Positions 31,472 through 42,855 of a stretch of 64,000 nucleotides of DNA are shown here, in pieces. The position numbers and the translations under genes are program-made. The notes beneath the pieces are model-generated. The model searched no databases and had not been told where the DNA came from. It saw only the letters and a program-made list of their open reading frames with translations. Numbering within the stretch: the first letter of the stretch is position 1; each line of letters starts with the position of its first letter. The stretch comes from Usnea hakonensis (taxonomy: Eukaryota; Ascomycota; Lecanoromycetes; Lecanorales; Parmeliaceae). The stretch covers positions 275,081 to 339,080 of the forward strand of contig BLJB01000005.1 in the NCBI GenBank assembly GCA_013423325.1. Direction: 5' to 3'.

Positions 31472-34079
31472 CTAGAGATACGACGTATTGCTCGCAGCCT
31501 GTCCCGCCCCTCGAAAATCATTGTCAAAGTCCTCATTCGCTTCAATAGCCGCCATGAGATGATCGAATCCGAGCGGGATGCCCTTTGCCGTTGCGAAAGC
31601 ATGGGCCATGCGGACCGCGTTCTTAATCTACATCCGCTAATCAGCAAAGAGGGTTTTTTTCGGTCGGGAGTTGTCGCGATTCTCACCTGTCGTCCGTTGA
31701 ACTCCTTGCTGCTCAGATCATTGAGTTGGGATGGAGAAATCTTGGCCCCTTCTCCAGTCGTGGAGACCTTGTTCGCCTGCTGGATGAAAGCGGTCCAGAT
31801 CTCGGCTTTCGCTTTCTTGCTCAACTGATCGTATTTGATACCGAGGTGGATGCGGCTCTGGACAGCCTCGTCGAAGACGGTCACCCTGTTCGTGGTCAGG
31901 ATCATGACGCCTTGGAAGTACTCGAGCTGCCGGAGGAAGACGGAGACGAGGGTGTTGTGTTGCAGGTGGTGCTGGGTGCGCGCTTCGAGGAAGACGTCGG
32001 CTTCGTCGAGGAGGAGGATGGCTTTCCAGCGAGCGACCAGGTCGAGGATTTCTGCGAGGCCGACTTCGAGTTTTTCGGAGTCGAGACCTAGGTCTCCGGC
32101 GCATACCTGTGGTAAGGGAGTCAGTAGACGGCGCGGTTTGGAGCGTGCTTAGGGGAAAGACGAACTCGGTAGAGCGGTCGTCTTTGGTATTCTGAGACCG
32201 CTTCGGCGGTCAGTGTCTTCCCCACTCCTGGTGGACCACTGGGAGAGTTTAGTAACGTGTATCCGCATATTTGAAGCTTAGCACACACTGTAATAGCACA
32301 ATCAACCCTTTCCCTTTACCCTCTATGAAATCGTCAAAAGCAGGCTTGTCTGGGTCATGATTTTGATTATGCACGAGTGCCTGCAACATTTCCTTCGTCT
32401 TGGTTGGGATGACGAGCGTGTCAAAAGGTAAGGTTGTCCATGTGATGTCTTGTATCCCGGAAACAGCGAACTCCGCTGTTCGATCAGAGTTAGCATTGTT
32501 CGTGTACTGCATAAGAGAGTCGTTCAACAGCTGCCGGGAGCTTGGGAGCCTTACCCCATGCTCTTCTGTCAAGACTGAAACCCAGAACTGTGGGCCCGCA
32601 AACCAGATATTCCTCGTCCTTCATCTTGCCTGTCTTGTCCTTGTCACCGCCATGTCCCATGTCATCCGTAAGGTCAAGTCCTTCAGCAATGATTTCGTTG
32701 AGGACGTCGTTGCGTATGCCAAGGATATCGCGACCAGATAACCCATCGACTCGTGGTCTCTCATAGTTTGGATTGTGCTCTTTAAAGGCGATGGGGTCCA
32801 CCATGACCCGACCTTTCACGGAGAACTTGAATGGTTCACCTTTCCGCTTTTGATGGGCAAGTCCTTGATAAGCCGTGTGATGAATACCTCTTAATGACGC
32901 AAACCGACGTCCTCGTTCAATGAGCTCTGATTTGACTTTACCCATCTCTTTGTGAAATGCCAATGGAAAAGACTCCAGAGATGTGATTACTTTCGCCCCG
33001 CGAAATTCCGGAATCAAAAGATTGCTTATTACTTCACCTAAATGTTTTCCATTGAAGTCAAGATAACGACATTGCAGGACATAGAATTTGCCTTTTTTGA
33101 GGATCTTCTCTTCTCCATAGTCAAAAATAAGGCATTTCGGCTCTTCGGAGTAGACGCAGGAGGTGTAAATCACTGTATTTGGGGGGAAGAGAGTCCAAAG
33201 AAGGTCGAAAGTGATTTCGCCACGGCCGAGAAGTTCGGGCAGTGTCTTTATGATAGACGCGTAGTGCTCTTGAAGAAAGCGAATAAGCAGATCAAGATGC
33301 TGCGTCTCTTTATCCGAATCAAGCAATGTAATGTCTCGCTTGGCTTCGATTTGGAGCAAGAAATGGAACAGAATTTCTATTCGTACCTGAGATGGCGTAA
33401 GTGGTACAGCCCTTGCATTCTTGAATGATCATACCTCTGGCTTATCTCCATGAAGGGAGACCGTCGGGACTCCTCGCAGAACGCCCCGCAAAACATCTCT
33501 CAGGAGTTCGGACTTGATATCTAGGAATATTTTATAGTGCATGTTACGTTCATCTATTTAGAGGTCAGCGCTAGTTGCTAGAAGATGGTATGAGAAGCCA
33601 TACCATATTGGCGTCGGACGACGAAAATGTACTCCTCATACTTGTCAATCTTCTTGGAAGAATCTTCCAGAGAATCTACAATCTTGCGTCCATAGGTATC
33701 CCTGTCCCAACTATTGGAACCATAAGCGGCCAACTTCTTGTAATCGATGCATAGCTGTGGATCCCAAAACATACATCTGGCTCACGCTCTTATACTCCAA
33801 CACCGACGCTCTCGGCTTGGGTTTCTCCTTACCAGATTCTGGAGATTTCACATCTGAGGAATCACCCTTCCCTCTGAGGAGAACCTCTGGTTTCTCTTCC
33901 TTGCTTCCCACTGAGGGCGGAGTCTCTTGTCCAGGGACCTCCATACTCTCCGATTCGCTTTCTGATGAGTGGCTACTTCCTCGAGCTTGGGCTAACATTC
34001 TTCCGAGATCATCAAATTGAGACTTCATGCGATCTAATAGAACACTACTTGGTGGAACGTCGGACATGGGAATGCACAA
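31472..34079 (-). CDS. AAA-family ATPase with fungal N-terminal domain (DUF7025-like)
   Basis: Eight exons on the minus strand: 34079-33786, 33754-33604, 33553-33435, 33386-32555, 32475-32289, 32238-32166, 32106-31687 and 31627-31472; 743 residues. An acidic/Ser-rich N-terminus precedes a large fungal domain (about 150-470) of the kind paired with AAA modules in Pezizomycotina. The AAA core then shows Walker A GPPGVGKT, Walker B AILLLDEADVF, sensor-1 MILTTN, and an arginine-finger segment FDEAVQSRIHL, followed by the alpha-helical lid. All catalytic motifs are intact. The protein is probably a soluble remodelling ATPase; the client is unknown. The first intron would be only 31 nt (33785-33755). 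A one-base frameshift is an alternative explanation. The start could be the Met four codons in. Confidence 0.85.
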
Positions 34080-35816
34080 GCTCCAGGTGGAGCTGGGAGG
34101 ACAACGGTGACGCTCAGATCAATGTGATAAGGTATCCTAGATGGGTAAAACATGGAAGAAAGAAACGGCGTCGAAGAAGAGGATCAGAATTGTGTTGTTA
34201 CACCAAATTGGGATGGCGAAATGGCAAAAGATGACTGGCTATGGTAGCCTTGCTCTTGGCGAATCCCAAGGCAGACAATGTGCTGCAGCCCTTCGGCTTC
34301 GGTGACAATGCTCTCTTCTTATACGTCCTTACAGACTGTTGCCTTAGAGTGACGCTTTAGAGTACTCAGGGAGCCTTACTAGCCGCCGAGGATTTTGATT
34401 AGAGGTTCCGACTCTGCATTGTAAATCCATTTAGCGGCAGCCAGAAGTCTCGTGATCTCGTGATCTCGTGATCTCGTGACTGGCTTTTAATTTCCCTGCG
34501 GCAAATCGGATCAACGCACGGTGCAGCTCTTTTTGAACCTGTTCATCGGGTACCGACATGGAAAGCATCAGTGTTCGCGTTGATTGATTGGGCACTTCCG
34601 CCTTTGACCGTCTATCCTGAAGCCACTCTCATCATTTTGAGCCCGAAGAATCGCTGGGTGGCAAAGAAGGAATTTTGGGCTTCTTACCAGTTCCACATGC
34701 GTGTTCTAGCTGGACGTTTGAATAGTCGATCAAGCTCTGAAACTCAAGGGACCCGTCACGGTTCAAAGTCGCGTACATCAAATCACAACTAGTAACTGCT
34801 CTTGCCCTTGAACCGGATCACGTGCCGGGACCATCTCCACGAGATCGATAAATCTCACCAGAGCATCTATGACTATAACGTGATCATTTGCCAGCGTAGA
34901 GCTTATGGAAAAGCTGTGCGCAACAGTTGTTGAGTGCTATAATGGCTGGATTGTTCAAGAGTCAGAATTGCCTGTTTGAACCTTGAAATATTACGAAAAT
35001 CTCGCGATCAAGATAGAAGCCCAGAAAAGGAGATGTGGATGTCGAAGAGGCATGCTCCCAGCATCTGTTGAGAGTATCTTGAGAGTCCCTTTGATCGAGT
35101 GGGCTCTATGTACGACTCAGCGATCCCGAATGTGGGCGCTCTTGCACATGATCTCACGATAACTGCACAATTGTGCCGCTTGAGCTCGATTGTCTTCAAC
35201 CGAAGGCATTACCATGCTCCATCGGGTCTATGATTCGCTGCTGGTCTGTAAGTTCCGAGTCAGTATTGCACGTTGAAGGGTACCGATTAGGCCATAAGAC
35301 CGAGCCTACGCCATCAAACATGTCCCAATTCGTTTGACCTACTAGAGGCTGCTATATGTGAGTCGTTACCATGACGGTCAGGGTCCTAGATTTTTGAATG
35401 GTGAAGCACGATGCTTGTCGTGAAGTCTTGAGACTAGTAGTATATTGAAATTCAATTGGAATGATGTTGGGGATCTTGAGGTCTGCGAGCCTGGTGCAAT
35501 TACGTGCCAGTATTCCAGTATTCACACCCGTGTTTCACAAATGTTGGCCTTTGGCTTCTTGAAGTAGGTGTAGCGGCTTCAAAAGCCTTTTGTGGAATTG
35601 CGTTTTATGAGGCTTGGATAGTATGAATGATTATGCTTTTATAATGGGAAGGCCATAGAAACGAGGACGGGAGATGATCATGTATCGATGTAACATTTCT
35701 CAAGTAAATTTCTAGTACTCTCAAAATAAAAAGACTTAGCCAAGTCGCCTCACTGGAAGCCCCAACGCCCGCTTCAATGGCTGTTGGTACAAAGAAACTT
35801 TTCTCTCCTCTCGTTC
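34080..35816. other. Intergenic region
   Basis: 1.7 kb between the start of the AAA ATPase gene (-) and the 3' end of RPB3 (-). The plus-strand frames, such as 34571-34792, have no recognisable pattern. Apart from a short octanucleotide repeat I see nothing. Confidence 0.45.
34448..34480. repeat. (CTCGTGAT)n octanucleotide repeat
   Basis: Four tandem copies of CTCGTGAT, nearly perfect, in the upstream region of the AAA ATPase gene. Confidence 0.9.
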
Positions 35817-36956
35817 TTATTGATTCCACCCGTTCTGACCATAAGGAGTCGCACCATAAGGCGTTGCCCCCCCGCCGGCCCACGTACTCGTCGCTCCTCC
35901 ATTCACATACGGCGTTGTATATCCTTGATCGACACCATACTCCCCGCCTTGCGGCATTCCATCCGGACTCTGTCCCCCAAACCCGTCCCCGTCCGCCTCG
36001 CCGGGCCTCGAGTCATCGCCTGCGAGCTCTTGCAAGACGGCGGCAAGCTTTTGTTGCATGACTTTGATGCCTTGTTGGACGACCGAGTCGGGCTCCAAGT
36101 TGCCGACGGATTCTAGCTCGAAGAAAAATTGGGAGGGGGTGGCGTTATAGTCGAAAGGTTCGCCGTCTTGGGGCATTTCTTCCCATTCAGCGTTCTTGGA
36201 TTTTGGCCTGCGCGGTGGGGAATGTTAGCGGATGCATTATCCTAAGTAGCGAGTTAAAAGACCAGAGCGGCTTACCATTCCTTAACTGGATCCTCCTCAT
36301 ACCAAAAATCCAGATGCTTCAGCTTATTATGCGGATCGTATTCAAATCCCACAGCACTCGTAGGCGCCCATTTTGCATGCTCCTTTGCAATGCCTTTCTT
36401 CGCAATGCATTTCATTATCACTTCCTGCCCCTTCCTCAACTTGCAAATCACGGAGCCTTGTCCAGCCTCATCGGTGATTACGGGATTTCCCACCCACTCA
36501 TTGGGTCTTGGTTCAGAAACGACCAAATCTCTTGCATAAACCTTTACAACATCATCATTATCTTTTGAACACTTGGCATTCATCATGATAGTGACGGAGC
36601 AGTTTTCACAATACTGGTCGCAGTCGCAATCTCGAGTGTAAAGGACGTCTTCTATTTGCCGGGAATTCAAAGGGATGAGACCAAGCCTGTGAGCGATAAA
36701 TTCATCGGCAAGAACGGACGTGTTGACTTCGACTTCGACAAGATCAATGGCCATGGTTGGGACTTCAGCGAGGATTATTCGACGGATGGAATTTGCGAAA
36801 GCGAGATCTACGTTGCTGAGGGTGAAGTCGACACGATCGCTGGCAACCTATGACAGCGGGTCAGTCTTGGAGGGCGCAAATCCTAGGGAGCCAGCCTACT
36901 TCACGGACGGTCACACGAGGTCCCACCTCATCAACGTCCATAGTGTCGTAATCCAT
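35817..36956 (-). CDS. rpb3: DNA-directed RNA polymerase II subunit RPB3
   Basis: Three exons on the minus strand, 36956-36900, 36847-36276 and 36207-35817, with introns of 52 and 68 bp; 339 residues. Rpb3 is the alpha-like subunit that dimerises with Rpb11 to nucleate Pol II assembly in the nucleus. The N-terminus MDYDTMDVDEVGPRVTVREVASDRVDFTLSNVDLAFANSIRR carries the alpha-motif. VLADEFIAHRLGLIPL and the zinc-binding CDCDQYCENC follow, then VYARDLV and FYFELESVG-type (FFFELESVG) elements. The C-terminal 70 residues are a Gly/Tyr/Pro-rich tail with ATPYG repeats, typical of filamentous fungi. Nothing is missing. Confidence 0.95.
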
Positions 36957-37314
36957 GGTAAAGGTTGTGCAGCGGCGCAAGCCCGCTCAAAGGCTTCTGA
37001 GTATAAGGTGGTCGTACATGCAGATACCAGGTAATGTGGGTATGATAATGGTTTAGCGGCAAAATCGTGTCATCCCTTTCATGATTTTAACAAGTGGGCC
37101 TGAAGAATTCTCGAGCAATTGTCGCGAACCATAAGGCTGAAGACCCCTGTTGTGCATATTACTCCAAAGCGGGAGTATCCGTCACGACAAATTAATGCAG
37201 CTACGACAATAATCTGCATGTTGTTGTGAAAAGTGAGGAATTTCTCATCAAACACAATACTTATGAGATGGACATGCTTCGAAGCACCGTTTGATCTCAT
37301 ACTCACTCATTTTC
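36957..37314. promoter_or_regulatory. Divergent promoter region, RPB3 / LSM1
   Basis: A 358-bp interval between the start codons of two housekeeping genes. No TATA box is seen, which is usual for such genes. Confidence 0.45.
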
Positions 37315-38073
37315 ATGGAGAACCTGTCGTTACAAGATCTGCCGCCAGCAGGAGGCCCGAATCATGTGGCTCCAGCGCCAGGAGGACCTCCGCAACTCCC
37401 ACCACAGGTAAGCTTCGTTTCATCTTGGTGACACAGTATACGCTAATATTTCAGATGTTCACCACGGCCGCCCAGCTCCTGGACCTGACAGACAGTGAGA
37501 CTCCCTTGGGACAAATGCGGCATCGCAGTTCAAGTGGCGGGGATCAGTGTGACTGACCATGGCGGATACCATTCAAATTTTACAGAGAAGCTAGTGTTGG
37601 TTCTTCGAGATGGACGAAAGCTTATTGGGGTGCTAAGAAGCTGGGATCAATTCGGTAGGGAGCGAAAACGGCCAGAGAGAGAATACGTGTACTGAACAGT
37701 GACTCTTTGGATCGCACAGCCAATTTAGTCTTGCAAGATACGATTGAGCGTATCTTCGTCCAGGAAGTCTACGCCGACGTCTTTCGTGGTATATTCCTGG
37801 TCCGGGGCGAAAATGTCCTGCTCCTTGGTGAAATTGTATGACATTCTCTATGGACATCCTCTACGCGCGCACATTTTTTGACCTCCTCTTTCAACCTAGG
37901 ATCTTGACAAGGACGACTACATACCTGAGCCTTATCGTAAAGTTTCTCCGGCGGAAGTGCACGCTCTGACCGTCCAAGAGAACAACGAAAAGAAACAGAT
38001 TGACAAGGTACGCGCAAAGAAACTGCAAAAGCTTGGATTCGAGGTCGAACATAGCGGGGAGGTCTTGTTTTAG
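37315..38073 (+). CDS. lsm1: U6 snRNA-associated Sm-like protein LSM1 (mRNA decapping activator)
   Basis: Five exons, 37315-37407, 37455-37494, 37586-37654, 37720-37835 and 37900-38073, with introns of 47, 91, 65 and 64 bp; 163 residues. Lsm1 replaces Lsm8 in the cytoplasmic Lsm1-7 ring, which binds oligoadenylated mRNA 3' ends and promotes decapping with Pat1. The Sm1 motif reads KKLVLVLRDGRKLIGVLRSWDQFANLVLQDTIERI and the Sm2 motif GIFLVRGENVLLLGEID. The N-terminus is Pro/Gly-rich and the C-terminal helix (VHALTVQENNEKKQIDKVRAKKLQKLGF) is characteristic of Lsm1. The ATG at 37315 was chosen because it opens the only frame that splices into the Sm domain. Confidence 0.93.
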
Positions 38074-38638
38074 CAGATTCGTTGACGGGAAGATCCCGAC
38101 GCGTACCCGGATATCAAATGCCGACGAGGAAGAGGCCGAAGAAACCAAAGCGGGCGAAAATGCCAATGAGGCCGTCGTGTGGATACAGAATATTGTGAAA
38201 TGTGTCCGCCGACTAGAGGATGATAGAGAAGAGAAAATGCTCCTCTTACTCTGTCTGTTTACTGTTGCATATGGCAAGATATGACTATGCGCCTCGACTT
38301 ATGTATGCTTTAAAGTACTCGTACATACACTGTGCATGTAATGCATTGCCTTCTGCGTATAGGCCATTTCGAGCTCATTTACAAATGACTTCGAATCCAA
38401 TTAGAAAGCAACCAACGTTTCGTTAGGTGAACACGCAAGTGCATATTCCACCAAAGCATGTCAATGATCTTCCATGCATGGAGCGATGCCCGAAATGCAG
38501 GGGACCGCCGGAGACTGTCTTTGGCTTCCTGCGGGATCTACCTTAGGCATCCCTGGCTGGAGATTTAGCAGATGTTGAATCTCAGGCATGGCGATTCTCC
38601 ATGTACAGGTAATGTAATGATAATGCTCTATGGAATGA
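38074..38638. other. Intergenic region downstream of LSM1
   Basis: About 565 bp, with the LSM1 3' UTR. The frames here overlap LSM1 or have no pattern. Confidence 0.45.
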
Positions 38639-38760
38639 CAATGCTTTCAGCTATGGCCATGCTTCATGTACTGCTCTATTCTCCCAGCCATGACCACGTT
38701 CATGTAATGTTCGATGCTCCCAGCCAAGGCCATGCTTTATGTAATGGGGTATGCTCCCAG
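38639..38760. repeat. Imperfect tandem repeat, about 37-bp unit, three copies
   Basis: Three degenerate copies of a unit reading roughly ATGCTCCCAGCCA.GGCCATGCTTCATGTAATG.. occur at about 38639-38673, 38677-38714 and 38715-38750, and a partial fourth begins at 38751. The block directly borders the transposase fossil. Confidence 0.7.
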
Positions 38761-38767
38761 CGTGACT

Positions 38768-39072
38768 CAGGGTTCGGCATATTGCCTACCCCTTTGCCCC
38801 CGCTTATAATTGATCCCATTCTCCTATAGGATGCGGCTAACTGTAGCCTAACTAACAGTGATATCCCACTCTTCTTCCAGGGCGATCGCGATCTCGTCTT
38901 GGTAGGCCTATGGCCTTCGGGACTGGTACTCCAGAAGCCACTCTTTTGCAGCGGTGGTGACTCGACGAGAACGCCCAATTGGTAGAGTGGTAGGTTCATC
39001 GATTTGCCGGTATGAACGTAGGCGTGTTGAACCGTACCTGATAGGCGACTGTAGAGGGTTTCCAGCAGGCAT
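38768..39072 (-). pseudogene. Tc1/mariner-type transposase fossil with RIP-like stop codons
   Basis: Reading the minus strand from 39072, one frame gives PIGRSRRVTTAAKEWLLEY, then QSRRP-stop-AYQDEIAIALEEEWDITVS-stop-ATVSRIL-stop-ENGINYKRGQRG. This is the helix-turn-helix N-terminal part of a Tc1/mariner/Fot1-like DDE transposase (the usual pattern is ..RPWAYQDE..VS.STVSR.LK..). The three stops, near 38908-38910, 38848-38850 and about 38824, are all TAG. Each is explained by a CpA-to-TpA transition: TGG to TAG on the opposite strand, and CAG to TAG. No catalytic domain remains. Confidence 0.7.
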
Positions 39073-39405
39073 AAAGAAATTACTTAGCTCTGGTTTTGGC
39101 GACAGTAACCATAGGGGAAAGTACGGGGTAAAGGCCTGGCGATCGGTGGCCTGAGGACGTTGCCAAAGTTCGGTATAGCTTCAATTCTTCCATTTTAGGA
39201 CGTATACTAATAATTGTAGTCATTTAGTTGATAATAGTGGGTAGATGATCAATGTAAAGTAAGTATAGTTGTATACGACAAGGGTTAGCCCTAGGAAAAT
39301 CTCACGCCTTTCTAACTGGCTGGGCCTGGAGATCACCCACTGGTCCTCATATTAACTTTTGGCAATCACGTACCTTGGGCCTTTAGTTGCCCACGAACTT
39401 AAATT
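39073..39405. other. Intergenic region upstream of trpE
   Basis: About 330 bp, AT-rich, without repeats or a coding frame; presumably the trpE promoter and 5' UTR. No TATA element is certain. Confidence 0.45.
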
Positions 39406-41199
39406 ATGGCTCCTAACGTGTGTCTCATATCGTATCTTTCTTTTAAGATCAACGAGTTGCTGACATGTTATAGTCGAACATACAACCATCATTGGAGACT
39501 GTACAAGAGATACTCTCTGCTTACAAGAAGTCTTCAAATCCACCAAATCTGATCCCGTTATGTGCAACCATATCCGCAGATACATTGACTCCTACGCTGG
39601 CATACCTCAAGATCTCGGCTAAGTCAGTTAGCTCACAGGGGATTGTTGCATAATCGCTGAGGTGTTTTAGATCTAATGCCGAATATTCCTTTCTTTTCGA
39701 AAGCGCTGCTAACTCCGAAACGATTGGCAGATATAGTTTTGTGGGTGCAGGTGAGATATTCAATACCCTATGTGACTCAGTGCCTGCTAATGTATGGTTT
39801 TACAGATCCAAGGAAGATTTTGAAGACCGGTCCTGGCCATGGACCCGAGGGTGACCCGTTGCCATTTCTCGAGGAAGAGCTGGCACAATACCGAGAAGCA
39901 GTCATCCCGGGTCTCGTACTCCCTCCCCTCACTGGAGGGGCCATTGGCTATGTGGGATACGACTGTGTCAGATACTTCGAGCCGCGGACCGCACGGGAGA
40001 TGAAGGATGTCCTCAAGGTTCCCGAATCTCTCTTCATGCTCTTCGACACAATCATTGCTTTCGACCATTTCTTCCAAGTGGTCAAAATCATTACATACCT
40101 ACAAGTACCTCTTTCCTCTACGGATCCAGGCACCATCTCGTCTACTTATTATTCCGCTTCTGAGCACCTGCGTAACACAGTCTCGATACTTCAAACCCAA
40201 GACATTGCTCTTCCGCCTCAGCCTCCAATAGCACCAGACCAAACCTATGAATCCAACACTGGCCAAGCCGGATACGAAGCTCATGTTGCAAAACTCAAGA
40301 AGGAAATTCAACGAGGCTCTATCATACAAGCTGTCCCGTCCCATCGCATAGCGAGGCCCACAACTCTCCATCCATTCAACATCTATCGCGAACTCCGAAG
40401 TACCAATCCTTCGCCCTATTTGTTTTATATTTCTTGCTCCACGTTTCAACTTGTAGGAGCCTCACCTGAACTCCTTGTCAAACGCGAAGAGGACACCCGA
40501 CGCATCATTACGCATCCTATAGCTGGCACGGTCAAACGTGGTGCGACCCCAGCTCAAGATGTTCAGCTCGCTAACGAGTTGCGGGCAAGTCTAAAAGACA
40601 GGGCCGAACATGTCATGCTTGTTGACCTTGCCCGCAATGATATCAACCGTGTCTGCGATCCCATAAGTACGAGGACAGATAGGCTCATGGTCGTCGAGAA
40701 GTTCTCCCACGTCCAGCATCTCGTGTCGCAAGTGAGTGGCCTTTTGCGAGAGGGGAAAACTCGATTTGATGCTTTTCGCTCTATATTCCCTGCTGGGACT
40801 GTAAGCGGCGCGCCTAAGGTCCGTGCCATGGAACTCATAGCTGAGCTGGAGAAGGAGAAACGAGGTGTCTACGCTGGCGCAGTGGGATATTTTGGTTACG
40901 GAAATGTGGACCAAGACGGGAAGCAGACTGAAGGTGCGATGGATACATGCATCGCCCTGAGAACTATGCTAGTCAAGGATGGAATTGCCTATCTACAGGC
41001 TGGTGGAGGTATAGTATGGGACAGTGTACCAGAGGACGAGTGGCTCGAGACAATGAACAAGGCAGCTGCTAACGTCAGGTGCATTGCAGCTGCTGAAGAG
41101 AGGTATGTTGGAACAGAGATGGACAATAAAGATGGCACAAAAGAACACACAATAGGCAAGGAAACTGGGCACACGCATATCGAAATGGCGGCTAGTTGA
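39406..41199 (+). CDS. trpE: Anthranilate synthase component I (tryptophan biosynthesis)
   Basis: Four exons, 39406-39417, 39474-39622, 39671-39750 and 39806-41199, with introns of 56, 48 and 55 bp; 544 residues. The first exon has only four codons (MAPN). The enzyme makes anthranilate from chorismate with ammonia from the glutamine amidotransferase subunit (TrpC/Trp3 in fungi). The N-terminal domain carries LKISAKSNAEYSFLFESAAN, the region of the feedback-inhibition (LLES-like) site. The chorismate-binding domain shows GGAIGYVGYD, ASPELLVK, HPIAGT..RG, DLARND.NRVC, VEKFSHVQHLVS, FPAGTVSGAPK and AGGGIVWDS. All are conserved. A short non-conserved tail (about 40 residues) ends the protein. Confidence 0.95.
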
Positions 41200-42333
41200 G
41201 TGACCTAAGCCGCGCATCTGAATCAACTCTTCCGAAAAGGTCAGTTTTATGGTAGATAGACATATTAGTTCCATCCGGATACCACTTGTCTCAACGTCCT
41301 GTCGACAAATACAACACATCAAACCCTATCCGTCAAGGCGTTCGATTCAGAGAAAACGTCTTAACGAATATTCGACACTCGCTGCTACAATGGTCGTTGA
41401 TGACTGGAAAAGTTTCGTATATCTATGTGGTGGGTGCTATACATAAGCTGCTGCCCATCTATGCATGCGTTCTCTGTATTTGCTCACCGAAATCAGGCGT
41501 GTCTTACCTTGGTGTCTATTTGATTCTTTGCTGGTTGCACTACGTTTATTGAAAAATGACGGCTGTACGCCCTCTCTGTTCAGATGTGCCATTTTTCAAA
41601 CTTCAGCCTGAGTGTTTCGAAGTCTTTCCAGAACGCTGTTCCCTTCAACCTGAGTCCGTCACTTGATGCGGGCCACGCAATGGTCTTCTCTTGAACTTAT
41701 CGTTCTCAATCGGAAATTTCTGCGGGGATTCGCCTGAATTTGGGCAGGTGATTATTTCACAGCTCGAGCCGAAGAAAAGGACCTCTGAATGGTTGAATGG
41801 TGTGTGGAGAGCAATTAATGTTTCCGCCAAAGTCTTCTTGGCAACAATGGCCCTCTGTTGGTTCGTTGTTACCTTTCCGTTTCCGATCTAGCTGCACGTG
41901 TTTCCGGCAATCTTTCTTCTGTAATAGCCTACGTCTTGAAATTGTGATCGCATTATAGTCTTCGCAATTTGATAGTGCATTGTTTTCGTTCACGCGTTGC
42001 GTTTTGATTGCAACTATTCTCGTATACGCAAACTCTTGAAGGTTATACCAGTGCATGCTTCTTCCCGCGTTCACCCGACCCGCGAATTGACCTATGATAT
42101 GCCAGAACTTGCACTTGTCTGGACCGTGTTTCAGAATCTGATACCCACAACATGAGCGTCTTCGACAGAATCATCTTTCTGCAGGCTACAAGTTTGGGTA
42201 AGACTGTTCTTCTGTACATACTCATAGACTTGAACCCATTGACACTCGGAGGCAGCGTAGCACATCAAATCCATCTTTTCGACAAAGCACACCAGAAGAA
42301 CTCAACAATGTGCGAGCCTTGACGACCACCAAC
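41200..42333. other. Intergenic region
   Basis: 1.1 kb downstream of trpE. Short frames on both strands show no family pattern. It should hold the trpE 3' UTR and the promoter of the small gene at 42334. Confidence 0.45.
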
Positions 42334-42855
42334 ATGATCACCACACCCTCCGAGTATCCTCGGGCACCGCTTGACTCGGCGCGAGGAATCACACAAAAAG
42401 TCCCTTCATGCATCGACGTTGACTCATTTGATCGAGCGACGTTGCCAAATCCAGTGCACCTTGCGCCCCCTCTTGCTAAACGAAGAACAAAAGCGGACCG
42501 GCGTCTGCTCTTGGAACTTGGTCGTATTAGGAAGCTTTCGAGGCGTCGCTCTAGCCACAAGGAAATGGGGAAAAGGATGTTCTTCCTGCTCTCCGGGAAC
42601 CATCACATGCAAAAGATAGTACCACCCTCCTATGAAAGTCCTCCAGAGCTCGATGTGAAACTGCACGAGAAAGACCCCCTTGTGTCGCAGTACTGCTTGC
42701 CTTCTTTCGGGGAAGGATTTTCGGACTGGATGAATGATACCAGTCATATGAAGCCGGTACAGTCGGTGGCCATTGTGGAAGGAAGCTCTGGCGAGCTGGA
42801 TGGTCCGGTCTTGCGGTTGCCGAGTATTGAGACGTTGCTCGGGACGGGGTCATGA
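42334..42855 (+). CDS. Hypothetical basic protein
   Basis: Single exon, 173 residues from the first ATG of the open frame (MITTPSEYPRAPLDS). I do not recognise a family. The middle (about 50-85) is strongly basic (AKRRTKADRRLLLELGRIRKLSRRRSSHKEMGKR), which could be a nuclear-localisation or nucleic-acid-binding stretch. The C-terminus is more ordinary, ending VLRLPSIETLLGTGS. The frame is open over a length and composition that look coding. Upstream exons cannot be excluded: an ATG at 42152 opens another frame that stops at 42324. Confidence 0.45.
   Translation: MITTPSEYPRAPLDSARGITQKVPSCIDVDSFDRATLPNPVHLAPPLAKRRTKADRRLLLELGRIRKLSRRRSSHKEMGKRMFFLLSGNHHMQKIVPPSYESPPELDVKLHEKDPLVSQYCLPSFGEGFSDWMNDTSHMKPVQSVAIVEGSSGELDGPVLRLPSIETLLGTGS

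Noticed and set aside
34571..34792. 73-codon plus-strand frame
   Set aside because: It is short, without motifs, splice partners or a recognisable promoter.
37891..38284. Frames overlapping the last LSM1 exon
   Set aside because: The LSM1 exon structure accounts for the sequence; these frames are out of phase or antisense and have no pattern.
38570..38760. Possible short gene from 38572
   Set aside because: The frame is made of the tandem repeat (Met/Leu/His-rich) and ends in the transposase fossil.
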